Shown here: positions 15,333-23,992 of the stretch, one piece after another
Position numbering within the stretch: the stretch's first letter is position 1
How the letters are laid out: every line of letters starts with the position of its first letter
Notes under the pieces: generated by a model
Databases searched by the model: none
The model's input: the letters and a program-made list of their open reading frames with translations, nothing else
What the model was told of the DNA's origin: nothing
Source of the DNA: Brevibacterium sp.
GTDB taxonomy: Bacteria > Actinomycetota > Actinomycetes > Actinomycetales > Brevibacteriaceae
Direction of reading: 5' to 3'
Assembly: GCA_030457025.1 (NCBI GenBank)
Contig: JAKDSA010000007.1
Span: forward strand, 1 to 64,000
DNA length: 64,000 bases
Position numbers and translations under genes: made by a program

Positions 15333-15633
15333 GAAGATGCTGATCGCCGGCCTCATCGCCGTCATCGTCATCGGCCCCCGACGCCTGCCCCACTATGCCC
15401 AGAAACTGGGTGAGCTGATCCGCATGTTTCGGGCCCAACTGACAACTGCGCAGACTCGGGCGGCCCAGTCGGTGGGGGCCGAGGACTGGGAGTCACTCGA
15501 TCCCAGACGCTACGACCCACGGCGAATCGTGAGGGAGGCGCTGCACGAGCCCGCACCCGATCCCGCGCCTGCGCCCGATCCCGCCGAGGCAGGGGATCGC
15601 GGCTCATCCGGTCATCCCAGCAGGAAGGCTTAG
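15313..15633 (+). CDS. tatB: TatB-like (TatA/B family) protein
   Basis: This 106-residue protein has an N-terminal helix containing the conserved Glu (SFEKMLIAGLIAVIVIGPRRLP), a GPRRLPHYAQKLG hinge, and an amphipathic helix (ELIRMFRAQLTTAQ), then a Pro/Asp-rich tail. GP-[RK]-x-LP with a polar residue early in the helix is typical of TatB, so with tatA and tatC it completes a three-part translocase. The ATG at 15313 lies inside tatC. The gene converges on the lipoprotein gene and overlaps its end by 4 bp. Confidence 0.8.
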   Translation: MLGLSFEKMLIAGLIAVIVIGPRRLPHYAQKLGELIRMFRAQLTTAQTRAAQSVGAEDWESLDPRRYDPRRIVREALHEPAPDPAPAPDPAEAGDRGSSGHPSRKA

Positions 15634-16208
15634 AAGTCGACTTCCTTCTTGTCGAGACCGGGGAACTTGACCTCATACTTGATCATGTTGTCCTTGTGGT
15701 CGACGAGTTTGACCGTTCCGAAGTAGGTCTTCTTCTTCGTCTGAACTTCACAGCTGGTCAGTCCCCACCAGTCCATGACCTTCATATCGTCTCTGCACTC
15801 GACAGCATCGACGTCCATCTTGAACTTGTTCTTGAACAGGTCGTCGATATCGGCCTGAAGTGATGCCTTCGGGACTGTTCCGTCACCCTCTTTGTTGACC
15901 TTGATCCCGTCATCGCTGGCCCACGAGGTGGTTCGGGGAGCGTCGGCGAAGAGATCTTTCGACTTGCTCGGCTCAGGCTCGGCAGATTTGCTGGGGTCCG
16001 GGGCCGATGCACTCTCCGACTCGCCTGGGGCCGCCTTGCCCTGCATGCCACCGCCGTCATCGGCCTTCTCGGTCTGCGCCGCCTCATCGGTCTTCTTCTG
16101 GGATTCGTCCTTGTCACCGCCGCAGCCAGTCAGCGCCAGGGCGAGAGCGACACCGACCGCGGCGGTGATCGTCCGGGGTGAGAATGCTGCCTTGGTCATC
16201 GGTTTCAT
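15630..16208 (-). CDS. DUF4333-like lipoprotein
   Basis: The product (about 192 residues) has a lipoprotein signal with the lipobox ALTGC. A low-complexity Asp/Glu/Lys/Ser/Pro linker of about 70 residues follows, and then a C-terminal domain with two cysteines (AVECRDDMKV and GLTSCEVQTKKKTYFGTV) like DUF4333 domains of actinobacterial cell-envelope lipoproteins. The function is unknown. The ATG at 16206-16208 has GAGGAG at good spacing; the first ATG at 16214 is only 2 bp from that Shine-Dalgarno and is less likely. It is convergent with the Tat genes. Confidence 0.7.
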   Translation of the reverse strand: MKPMTKAAFSPRTITAAVGVALALALTGCGGDKDESQKKTDEAAQTEKADDGGGMQGKAAPGESESASAPDPSKSAEPEPSKSKDLFADAPRTTSWASDDGIKVNKEGDGTVPKASLQADIDDLFKNKFKMDVDAVECRDDMKVMDWWGLTSCEVQTKKKTYFGTVKLVDHKDNMIKYEVKFPGLDKKEVDF

Positions 16209-16394
16209 CGTCATACTCCTCGTGGAACATCGCTGTCGCCCGGTGAATGATCATCTGGCAATCACGGGCGTCGTTCGTACACAGACGATTCTGCCATCAC
16301 CGGGCCCCGATCCGGCCGCTGAGCGTGTGCACATCCGGAGACACATGTGTCGATCCGGGCACATGAGGCATGGAGCCTCGACTAATATGACCGA

Positions 16395-17222
16395 ATGATC
16401 CCGACGACGACACTGGCCGATGGCACAAAACTCCCACTTCTGGGGCAAGGTACGTGGCACATCGGTGATGATCCTGGGCGACGTCGAGCCGAGATCTCAG
16501 CATTGCGCCTCGGCATCGAAGCCGGAATGACCCTCGTCGACACTGCGGAGATGTACGGATCCGGCCGCTCCGAGAACCTCGTCGGAGAAGCGATCGCACC
16601 GGTGCGTGATGAGGTGTACCTCGTTGACAAGGTCCTGCCCACGAATGCTTCGGAATCCGGGACCATCGCGGCCTGTGAACGATCCCTGGCCGTCCTCGGA
16701 ACCGACCACATCGACCTCTACCTCCTCCACTGGCCCGGCCCATACCCCGTCGAAGAGACGATTGCTGCCTTCGAATCACTCCGTGCCCGAGGCCTCATCG
16801 GCGGCTGGGGCGTGAGCAACTTCGACCCGGCCGAGATCGCGGAACTGCCCGCGACGCCGCTGGTCAACCAGGTCCTGCTCAACCCGTCCCGCCGCGGTCC
16901 GGAGTTCGATCTCCTGCCCGCCCACCGCGATCGTCGCCCCCACATCACGACGATGGCCTACTCGCCGATCGAACAGGGCCGACTGCTTGAGGACCCCACC
17001 CTCGCCGAGGTGGCCCGCCGTCACGAAGTGAGCACCGCCCAGATCCTGTTGGCCTGGGCAATGCGCTCCGGTGATGTCATTGCGATACCCAAGGCCTCGA
17101 CACCCGACCACGTGAAGGCCAATGCCGAGGCAGTCGACATCGCACTGACGAGTGATGACCTCGCCGACATCGATCGTGCATTCCCCGCCCCGACATCGCC
17201 GATGCCACTGGAAGTGATCTGA
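16395..17222 (+). CDS. Aldo/keto reductase
   Basis: This 275-residue NADPH-dependent oxidoreductase has a (beta/alpha)8 barrel. The catalytic tetrad is complete: Asp49 and Tyr54 (DTAEMYGSGRSE), Lys79 (LVDKVLP) and His112 (LLHWPG). GVSNFDPAEI and the C-terminal IPKASTPDHVKAN block (nucleotide 2'-phosphate binding) follow. The natural substrate is unknown. The next gene starts immediately after the stop (TGA-ATG), so the two are co-transcribed. The GxxNxR-type C-terminal motif is less perfect than in classical AKRs. Confidence 0.88.
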   Translation: MIPTTTLADGTKLPLLGQGTWHIGDDPGRRRAEISALRLGIEAGMTLVDTAEMYGSGRSENLVGEAIAPVRDEVYLVDKVLPTNASESGTIAACERSLAVLGTDHIDLYLLHWPGPYPVEETIAAFESLRARGLIGGWGVSNFDPAEIAELPATPLVNQVLLNPSRRGPEFDLLPAHRDRRPHITTMAYSPIEQGRLLEDPTLAEVARRHEVSTAQILLAWAMRSGDVIAIPKASTPDHVKANAEAVDIALTSDDLADIDRAFPAPTSPMPLEVI

Positions 17223-17966
17223 ATGCCCCTGCCATCGATCGGTCTCATCTCCCACGGCACCTCGTCGGCAGAAGGGCGCCGGGTCATCGAGGCACTCGCC
17301 GCCGCCGTCACCGAGCACCTGGTCTCACGTGGGCTGGCCGCCGAGGTGATGCTGGGACACGTCGATGTTCAGCATCCCGATGTCGCCGAGGTGCTTTCGA
17401 CCCTTCCGTCTGATTCCCCGGTTGTCCTTGTGCCGCTGCTGCTCTCCCCGGGCTATCACGTGCATGTCGACCTGGCTGAAGCCGTCCGTGCCGCGGGAGG
17501 TGCTGATGGAAGCAAAGCGCAGGGAACAGAGACTCGTGACATCCGACTGACGCCGACGCTGGGACCGGATCCTCGTCTGGCCCAGATTCTGGCCGAGCGT
17601 CTGCCGGATCTGGGAGACGAGGACCACGTGGTGCTCGCGGCCGCCGGATCAAGTGACGAACGGGCCAATGATGCCTGTCGGGACATGGCTGAATCTCTGG
17701 CTCATGAGCTCTCAAAGCCCGTCGTTGCAGGGTTTCATGCCGGTGGGGGAGACCGCTTGAGCGATATTGTTGAGCAGAAACGAAGGGCAGGTGGACGGGT
17801 AGTGCTCTCGAGCTACCTTTTGGCCCCGGGCTTCTTCCAGGATCTCGCCTCGGCTCTCATTTCTGACTCCAGCGACATCCTTGCTCCACCGCTGCTCCAT
17901 GACGGCGCGAAAACCCCGCCATTGCTGGTCGACGTCGTCCGCGACCGCATAATCTCAGCACTCTGA
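17223..17966 (+). CDS. Sirohydrochlorin chelatase-like protein (CbiX/SirB family)
   Basis: This 247-residue two-domain protein starts with the chelatase signature ISHGTSSAEGRRVIEAL. LLLSPGYHVHVDLAEAV follows with the second metal-binding His pair, and a degenerate second half has GFHAGGGDRL and LAPGFFQDL. Such enzymes insert Fe2+ into sirohydrochlorin to make siroheme. Its place just before the sulfite-reductase operon, which needs siroheme and also encodes the methyltransferase, supports this role. It lies 154 bp upstream of the operon in the same direction but probably under a separate promoter. Confidence 0.8.
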   Translation: MPLPSIGLISHGTSSAEGRRVIEALAAAVTEHLVSRGLAAEVMLGHVDVQHPDVAEVLSTLPSDSPVVLVPLLLSPGYHVHVDLAEAVRAAGGADGSKAQGTETRDIRLTPTLGPDPRLAQILAERLPDLGDEDHVVLAAAGSSDERANDACRDMAESLAHELSKPVVAGFHAGGGDRLSDIVEQKRRAGGRVVLSSYLLAPGFFQDLASALISDSSDILAPPLLHDGAKTPPLLVDVVRDRIISAL

Positions 17967-18009
17967 CCGGGCGTCAATTTTCTCGACTCGCAGCGTCATC
18001 GTCTGACTT

Positions 18010-18026
18010 ATGACGTCGTGCGTCAT
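18010..18026. promoter_or_regulatory. Palindrome upstream of the sulfate-assimilation operon
   Basis: ATGACG-TCGTG-CGTCAT is a perfect 6-bp inverted repeat with a 5-bp spacer, about 95 bp before the sulfite reductase start. Further CGTCAT-like hexamers lie just upstream (17994-17999). It is a reasonable operator for a sulfur regulator; the binding protein is unknown. Confidence 0.4.
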
Positions 18027-18120
18027 GAAACGACATGATTGGACACCCTAATGTGTTGAGCAATCTATTTCTCTTGTAGCGTGACTCACCAAAGGTTCAC
18101 CGCAGCGTTTGGAGACGATC

Positions 18121-19845
18121 GTGTCCGCACAGGTAGATGAAATCAAGAAAGGCCCGAATGCGCGGGCCTCCGCGAAGTCCACCAGGCCGAAGAAGCCCAA
18201 TGGCCAGTGGAAGGTCGACGGTCAGGAACCGTTGAACAAAAACGAGATCGACAAGGCCGAGGACAACGGCCTCAACGTCCGCACCCGGATCGAAGAGGTG
18301 TACTCGAAGGGCGGCTTCGCCTCGATCGACCCGGACGACCTGCATGGGCGTTTCCGCTGGTGGGGACTGTACACACAGCGCAAACCCGGCATCGATGGCG
18401 GCCGTACCGCCAAGCTCGAACCCCACGAGCTTGAGGACGAATACTTCATGCTGCGCATCCGCACCGACGGCGGCGCGCTCAACCTCGAGCAGCTGCGCAC
18501 AGTCGCCCAGATCGCCGAAGAGTTCGCCTGTGGCAGCGCGGACCTCACCGACCGCCAGAACATCCAGCTGCACTGGGTCGAAATCGAGAACGTGCCCGAG
18601 ATCTGGCGCCGCCTGGAGGCCGTGGGTATGCAGACGACCGAGGCCTGCGGAGACGTTCCGCGTGGCTTCCTCGGCTCACCGGTGGCCGGGATCGCCGCCG
18701 ATGAGCTTATCGACCCCACTCCCGCGATCGAGGAGATCACCCGTCGCTACATCGGCGACCCGAGCCTGTCGAACCTGCCGCGCAAGTACAAGACCGCGAT
18801 CACCGGCCACCCCAGCCAGGACGTCGTCCACGAGATCAACGACTGCTCCTTCGTCGCCGTCGAGCACCCCGAACACGGCATCGGCTACGACCTGTGGGTC
18901 GGCGGTGCCCTGTCCGTCGTCCCCCGCTTCGCCGAACGCCTCGGCGCCTGGGTCGCCCCGGACCAGGTCGTCGATGTCTGGCTCGGCGTCACGGAGATCT
19001 TCCGCGACTACGGCTATCGGCGCCTGCGCAACAAAGCACGCATGAAATTCCTGCTTGCCGATTGGGGTCCCGAGAAGCTGCGCGACGTCCTCGAAACCGA
19101 GTATCTCGGCTACCGACTCGCCGACGGCCCGCCTCCGCCGAAGCCCATGGTCTCCGGAGACCACGTGGGCGTCCACCGGCAGAAGGACGGAAGGTACTTC
19201 ATCGGCACCAGCCTGGTCGCAGGGCGCGCCTCGGGCACTCTGTTCCACCAGATCGCTGACCTGATCGAAGAGTACGGGATCGACCGTATCCGGTTGACCC
19301 CGATGCAGAAGATCCTCGTGCTCGACGTCGACGAGGCCGATCTCGATGATGTCGTCGCCCGCCTCGATGGCCTGGGGATGTCCAGCCGCAAAGATCTCTT
19401 CCGGCGTTCGGTCATGGCGTGCACGGGCATCGAATACTGCAAACTCGCGATCGTCGAGACGAAGCAGACAGCCATCGACGCCGTCACCAAGCTCGAAGAG
19501 CGTCTCGCCGACATCGACCTGCCCCACCCGATCAGCCTCCATCTCAATGGCTGCCCGAACTCCTGCGCCCGCATCCAGACGGCCGATATCGGACTCAAGG
19601 GCCAGATCGTGACCACCGACGAAGGCGAGCAGGTCCCCGGTTTCCAAGTTCACGTCGGCGGAGGTCTGGCCTCGAAGGACCGTGACGAAGCCGGTCTGGG
19701 GCGCACCGTGCGTGGGCTCAAGGTCACCGTCGACGGTCTTGAGGAATACGTCGAGAAGATGGTTCGCCGCTTCCTCGACGGACGCTCCGATGCCGAGACC
19801 TTCTCCCAATGGGCCCTCCGCGTCGAAGAAGAGGAGCTGGTATGA
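18121..19845 (+). CDS. sir: Ferredoxin-dependent assimilatory sulfite reductase
   Basis: The 574-residue protein is a siroheme/[4Fe-4S] reductase that takes sulfite to sulfide with six electrons. The cluster cysteines are in CTGIEYCKLA (about residues 434 and 440) and NGCPNSCAR (about 478 and 482). Siroheme-binding regions include TDRQNIQLHWV and DVPRGFLGSPVAGI. Length and motifs match actinobacterial NirA/Sir. The GTG at 18121 is preceded by GGAG at good spacing; an upstream in-frame TTG at 18109 is less likely. The stop overlaps cysH (ATGA). The operon carries its own ferredoxin and ferredoxin reductase, which would supply the electrons. Confidence 0.92.
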   Translation: MSAQVDEIKKGPNARASAKSTRPKKPNGQWKVDGQEPLNKNEIDKAEDNGLNVRTRIEEVYSKGGFASIDPDDLHGRFRWWGLYTQRKPGIDGGRTAKLEPHELEDEYFMLRIRTDGGALNLEQLRTVAQIAEEFACGSADLTDRQNIQLHWVEIENVPEIWRRLEAVGMQTTEACGDVPRGFLGSPVAGIAADELIDPTPAIEEITRRYIGDPSLSNLPRKYKTAITGHPSQDVVHEINDCSFVAVEHPEHGIGYDLWVGGALSVVPRFAERLGAWVAPDQVVDVWLGVTEIFRDYGYRRLRNKARMKFLLADWGPEKLRDVLETEYLGYRLADGPPPPKPMVSGDHVGVHRQKDGRYFIGTSLVAGRASGTLFHQIADLIEEYGIDRIRLTPMQKILVLDVDEADLDDVVARLDGLGMSSRKDLFRRSVMACTGIEYCKLAIVETKQTAIDAVTKLEERLADIDLPHPISLHLNGCPNSCARIQTADIGLKGQIVTTDEGEQVPGFQVHVGGGLASKDRDEAGLGRTVRGLKVTVDGLEEYVEKMVRRFLDGRSDAETFSQWALRVEEEELV

Positions 19846-20615
19846 GCACCACGGAAACCCGTACCGCAGCACCACGGCCCACGCCCACCCGCCACCGTCG
19901 CAGTGTCGAGGAACTCAAGGCCCTCGCCGAGGCCGGAGCGAAAGAACTCGCAGGTGATCCCGACAACGGTGTGGCCGAGGCAACCCCGGCCGACGTCATC
20001 AGGTGGGTGTCGCAGAACTTCGACACTGACGCCTGCGCCGTGGCCTGCTCGATGGCCGATGCCGCCTTGCCGCACTACGTCGCCCAGTACCAGCCCGGCG
20101 TCGACGTGCTCTTCCTCGACACCGGTTATCACTTCCCGGAGACCTACACCACCCGCGACGAGGTGGCCCGGAAGGTCGACGTCACCATCGTCGACGTCCT
20201 CCCGGAACAGACAGTGGAACAGCAGGACGCCGAATTCGGAGCCGAACTGTTCAACCGTGATCCCGGCCTCTGCTGTGCCCGCCGCAAGGTCGCACCCCTG
20301 CAGAAGTCCTTAGCCGGCTACGAACTCTGGTTCACCGGAGTCCGCCGTGACGAAGCACCGACACGGGCGAACACACCGCTGGTGACCTTCGACGAGAAGA
20401 ACGGACTGGTCAAGATCAACCCCGTCGCAGCATGGTCATTCGACGACCTCCTCGACTACTCCGGCGCCTTCGACGTGCCGGTCAATCCACTGCTGTCGCA
20501 GGGCTACCCATCTATCGGATGCCAGCCCTGCACCCAACCCGTGGCCGAGGGCGAGGACCCTCGAGCCGGCCGCTGGGCGGGCACCAACAAAACAGAATGC
20601 GGGCTCCACGTATGA
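19842..20615 (+). CDS. cysH: Adenylyl-sulfate (APS) reductase
   Basis: The 257-residue enzyme reduces APS to sulfite. It has the PP-loop-type core (VACSMADAALPHYVA, then LFLDTGYHFPETYTTRD). The CC pair in DPGLCCARRKVAP and the CQPC pair in SIGCQPCTQPV together mark the [4Fe-4S]-containing APS-type reductases rather than the cluster-free PAPS type of enterics. The C-terminal TECGLH provides the catalytic cysteine. No cysC kinase is present in the operon, which fits direct use of APS. The start and stop overlap both neighbours by 4 bp. Confidence 0.92.
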   Translation: MSTTETRTAAPRPTPTRHRRSVEELKALAEAGAKELAGDPDNGVAEATPADVIRWVSQNFDTDACAVACSMADAALPHYVAQYQPGVDVLFLDTGYHFPETYTTRDEVARKVDVTIVDVLPEQTVEQQDAEFGAELFNRDPGLCCARRKVAPLQKSLAGYELWFTGVRRDEAPTRANTPLVTFDEKNGLVKINPVAAWSFDDLLDYSGAFDVPVNPLLSQGYPSIGCQPCTQPVAEGEDPRAGRWAGTNKTECGLHV

Positions 20616-21538
20616 GTATCGATCACGCACCCCTGTCCACCAACGAACCCCTGTCCACCCTCGACGTCCTCGAATCCGAAGCGATCCACATCATCCGGGA
20701 GGTCGCCGCCGAATTCGAGAAGCCCGTGCTGCTGTTCTCCGGCGGCAAGGACTCCGTCACCGTCCTCCACCTGGCGGCCAAGGCCTTCTGGCCGGCGAAG
20801 ATCCCTTTCGGGCTGCTCCACGTCGACACCGGCCACAACTTCCCCGAGATCCTGAAGTTCCGCGATGAGACCGCGGCTCGCTACGACATCGAGCTGTCTG
20901 TGGCCAAGGTCCAGGACTACATCGACGACGGCCGCCTGCGCGAACGCGCCGATGGCACCCGCAACACCCTGCAGACCCAGCCGCTCATCGACGCCATCGC
21001 AGACGGGGGCTACGATGCGGTGTTCGGTGGAGCCCGCAGAGACGAGGACAAGGCGCGTGCCAAGGAACGCATCCTGTCCCTGCGCGATGAATTCGGACAG
21101 TGGGATCCGAGCAACCAGCGGCCCGAACTGTGGAACATCTACAACGGTCGGCATACAGTCGGCGAACACGTCCGCGTGTTTCCGATCTCGAACTTCACCG
21201 AACTCGACGTGTGGAGCTACATCGAACGCGAGAACATCGCCCTGCCGCACCTCTACTATGCCCACGAGCGCGAGGTCTTCAACCGCGACGGAATGTGGTG
21301 GTCTACGGGCGAGTTCTCGACCCCACGCGCCGGCGAAGACGTCGTCCGCAAGTCGGTGCGCTACCGCACCGTCGGCGATATGAGCTGCACCGGCGCCGTG
21401 GAATCGGACGCGAGCGACATCGCCTCCGTCCTCGCCGAGGTGGCCGTGACCACCGTGACAGAACGCGGAGCCACCCGCGCCGACGACCGAATCTCGGCGG
21501 CCGCGATGGAAGACCGAAAGAAGGACGGATACTTCTGA
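20612..21538 (+). CDS. cysD: Sulfate adenylyltransferase subunit 2
   Basis: This 308-residue small subunit of ATP sulfurylase makes APS from sulfate and ATP with CysN. The ATP-pyrophosphatase PP-loop is LLFSGGKDSVTVLHLA, followed by LLHVDTGHNFPEILKFRD, GGARRDEDKARAKERI and the C-terminal RYRTVGDMSCTGAVESDA signature. Length and motifs match CysD. The ATG at 20612 overlaps the cysH stop, and the stop codon shares a base with the cysN start (TGATG). Confidence 0.95.
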   Translation: MSIDHAPLSTNEPLSTLDVLESEAIHIIREVAAEFEKPVLLFSGGKDSVTVLHLAAKAFWPAKIPFGLLHVDTGHNFPEILKFRDETAARYDIELSVAKVQDYIDDGRLRERADGTRNTLQTQPLIDAIADGGYDAVFGGARRDEDKARAKERILSLRDEFGQWDPSNQRPELWNIYNGRHTVGEHVRVFPISNFTELDVWSYIERENIALPHLYYAHEREVFNRDGMWWSTGEFSTPRAGEDVVRKSVRYRTVGDMSCTGAVESDASDIASVLAEVAVTTVTERGATRADDRISAAAMEDRKKDGYF

Positions 21539-22869
21539 TGACGACGACACCCGACACCACCGCTGCGACGCAGACGACGACCCTGCTGCGCTTCGCCACT
21601 GCCGGATCCGTCGACGACGGAAAATCGACGCTCGTGGGCCGCCTGCTCCACGACGCGAAGGCCATCCTGGCCGACCAGCTCGAAGCCGTGACCCGCACCA
21701 GCGAAGAACGTGGCTTCGTCGGCGGCGCGTTCGACTTCGCCCTGCTCACCGACGGCCTGCGGGCCGAACGCGAACAGGGCATCACGATCGACGTCGCCTA
21801 CCGCTACTTCGCGACCGACAAACGGTCATTCATCCTCGCCGACTGCCCCGGCCACGTCCAATACACCCGCAACATGGTCACCGGGGCCACGACCGCCGAT
21901 GCCGTGGTCGTTCTCATCGACGCCCGCACCGGAGCGACGGAACAGACCCGCCGGCACCTCACCGTCGTCCAACGTCTGGGGATCCGGCACGTCATCGTCG
22001 CGATCAACAAGATCGACCTCCTCGACTACGATCAGGTCGCCTATGCCAAGGTCGAGCACGAGGTCGAGGAACTGGCCGAAGAGATCGGGCTCGACACCGC
22101 CCACCTCATTCCTGTCTCGGCGCTGGCCGGGGACAACGTGGCAGCCGCCTCGGCGAACACTCCCTGGTATTCGGGTCCGTCCCTTCTCGAACTGCTCGAA
22201 ACCCTCCCCAGCAAGGAGGAGGACACCGCCGATCTCGAGCCCTTCCGCCTCGATGTGCAGTCCGTCCTGCGCCCGCAGGGTGGCCTGGCACCGGGACTCG
22301 ACCCGGAACAGTTCCGGGACTACCGGGCGGTGACCGGGCAGGTCACCTCAGGGCGGGTCCACCTCGGCGATGAGATCGATGTTCATCCCGCCGGGGTGAG
22401 GACGACGGTCATCGGCATCGACACAGCCGATGGGCCACTGGAGTCGGCGGGTGCGCCGCTGTCGGTGGCACTGCGACTGGCAGATGACATCGACACCGCA
22501 CGCGGCACCGTCCTGGCCGCGGCCGGCACCCTGCCTCAGCCGCGGAAGATCGTGCGTGCCGAGGTCTTCCCCTTCACGGCACAGGGCCTGCATTCGGGTG
22601 ACCGGGTGCTCGTCAAGGCCGGGACGACGACGGTCAAGGCCCTCGTGAGAATCGAATCGAAGCGGAACCTCACGACCTCTGTGTCCGAACCCGCCGAGGT
22701 GCTCGCCGGCAATGACATCGGCGTCGCCGAGGTGAAGCTGGCCTCCGCGTTGCCGTTGGCGGATTTCCGCGAGCATGGTCGATCCGGTGGCTTCCTCATC
22801 ATCGACCCGCAGACCGGAGCCACGGTGGCAGCGGGCATCCACACCCCTGCGGAAGAAGGAACAGCATGA
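21538..22869 (+). CDS. cysN: Sulfate adenylyltransferase subunit 1 (GTPase)
   Basis: The 443-residue product is the GTPase subunit that drives sulfate activation. The G motifs are AGSVDDGKSTL (G1), DCPGH (G3) and NKIDLLDY (G4), preceded by the switch-I region ERGFVGGAFDFALLTDGL and EREQGITIDVAYRYF. An EF-Tu-like beta-barrel half follows. It is CysN only; no CysC kinase domain is fused to the C-terminus. It overlaps the SUMT gene by 4 bp. Confidence 0.95.
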   Translation: MTTTPDTTAATQTTTLLRFATAGSVDDGKSTLVGRLLHDAKAILADQLEAVTRTSEERGFVGGAFDFALLTDGLRAEREQGITIDVAYRYFATDKRSFILADCPGHVQYTRNMVTGATTADAVVVLIDARTGATEQTRRHLTVVQRLGIRHVIVAINKIDLLDYDQVAYAKVEHEVEELAEEIGLDTAHLIPVSALAGDNVAAASANTPWYSGPSLLELLETLPSKEEDTADLEPFRLDVQSVLRPQGGLAPGLDPEQFRDYRAVTGQVTSGRVHLGDEIDVHPAGVRTTVIGIDTADGPLESAGAPLSVALRLADDIDTARGTVLAAAGTLPQPRKIVRAEVFPFTAQGLHSGDRVLVKAGTTTVKALVRIESKRNLTTSVSEPAEVLAGNDIGVAEVKLASALPLADFREHGRSGGFLIIDPQTGATVAAGIHTPAEEGTA

Positions 22870-23666
22870 GTCTCTTCACCCGCCAAGTCCCCGGCAGCGT
22901 CCTCCTCATCGGGGCGGGCCCCGGCGAGCTGGGACTGCTGACCGTCAAGGGGCTGCGTGCCTTGGAATCGGCCGAGGTCATCGTCGCCGACCGCCTCGGC
23001 GCCCGCACGGTCATCGACCAGCTCGAGGCCGAACGGGGCGAAGCACTCGCGGCGCAGATCATCGACGTCGGCAAACACCCCGGTCACCATCCGGTGCCGC
23101 AGGCCCGGATCAACGAGATTCTCGTCGAACAGGCTCAGCTGGGCAGACGGGTGGTCCGCCTCAAGGGAGGAGACCCGTTCGTCTTCGGGCGCGGCGGTGA
23201 GGAGGCTGCCCATTGCATCACCGCCGGCGTTGAGGTGCAGGTCGTCCCCGGTGTGACGAGTGCGAACTCGGTTCCCGCCGTCGCCGGGATACCACTGACA
23301 CATCGGGGCCTGGCCACCGCCTACACGGTCATCACCGGGCATGATCAGCTGTCCGAACTCGGGGGAGGACGTGACCACACGGTCGTCGTGCTCATGGGCA
23401 TCGGCACACTGGCCCACTCGGCGATGATCCTGGCCCGCGGGGTCCGCGGAGGCGACTGCCCCATCGCGATCATCGAGGACGGCTTCGGTGAGAACCAGCG
23501 GGTGACGATCGGGACGCTGAACACGATCGCGGGCCAAGCCGCCCGCCGAGGTGTGCGCTCGCCCGCCATCGTCGTTGCCGGCGATGTCGTGACATTGAGC
23601 CCCTACGCCGTCGGTGCCTTCGCACAGGCAGAGGCCACCGAACCGGAACTCATGAGGAACCCATGA
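22866..23666 (+). CDS. cobA: Uroporphyrinogen-III C-methyltransferase (SUMT)
   Basis: This 266-residue SAM-dependent methyltransferase makes precorrin-2 for siroheme. Motifs are [56 protein letters not shown] and [19 protein letters not shown], all canonical for SUMT. It is the single-domain CobA form, without the CysG dehydrogenase/ferrochelatase part. With the CbiX-like gene at 17223-17966 it covers two of the three siroheme steps; a precorrin-2 dehydrogenase is not in the window. It is coupled on both sides by overlapping start/stop codons. Confidence 0.92.
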   Translation: MSLFTRQVPGSVLLIGAGPGELGLLTVKGLRALESAEVIVADRLGARTVIDQLEAERGEALAAQIIDVGKHPGHHPVPQARINEILVEQAQLGRRVVRLKGGDPFVFGRGGEEAAHCITAGVEVQVVPGVTSANSVPAVAGIPLTHRGLATAYTVITGHDQLSELGGGRDHTVVVLMGIGTLAHSAMILARGVRGGDCPIAIIEDGFGENQRVTIGTLNTIAGQAARRGVRSPAIVVAGDVVTLSPYAVGAFAQAEATEPELMRNP

Positions 23667-23992
23667 CCTACATCATCGCCCAGCCCTGCGTCGATCTGAA
23701 GGACCGAGCCTGCATCGACGAATGCCCGGTCGACTGCATCTACGAGGGCACCCGATCCCTCTACATCCATCCCGAGGAATGCGTCGACTGCGGCGCCTGC
23801 GAACCGGTCTGCCCCGTGGAGGCGATCTTCTACGAAGACGACGTCCCCGACGAATGGGAAGCCTACTTCTCTGCGAACGTCGACTTCTTCGACGACATCG
23901 GGTCCCCGGGCGGAGCCGCGGCCCACGGTGTCATCGACGGCGACCATCCCCTCATCGCGGCACTGCCGCCCCAGAACACAGGAGAACTATGA
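23663..23992 (+). CDS. fdxA: 7Fe ferredoxin (3Fe-4S/4Fe-4S)
   Basis: This 109-residue ferredoxin starts [24 protein letters not shown], a cysteine pattern consistent with a [3Fe-4S] cluster plus the crossing ligand. It continues with CVDCGACEPVCPVEAI for the [4Fe-4S] cluster. The C-terminal extension (YFSANVDFFDDIGSPGGAA) is typical of the FdxA-type actinobacterial proteins. By position it passes electrons from the reductase encoded next to the sulfite reductase at the head of the operon. It overlaps both neighbours by 4 bp. Confidence 0.9.
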   Translation: MTYIIAQPCVDLKDRACIDECPVDCIYEGTRSLYIHPEECVDCGACEPVCPVEAIFYEDDVPDEWEAYFSANVDFFDDIGSPGGAAAHGVIDGDHPLIAALPPQNTGEL

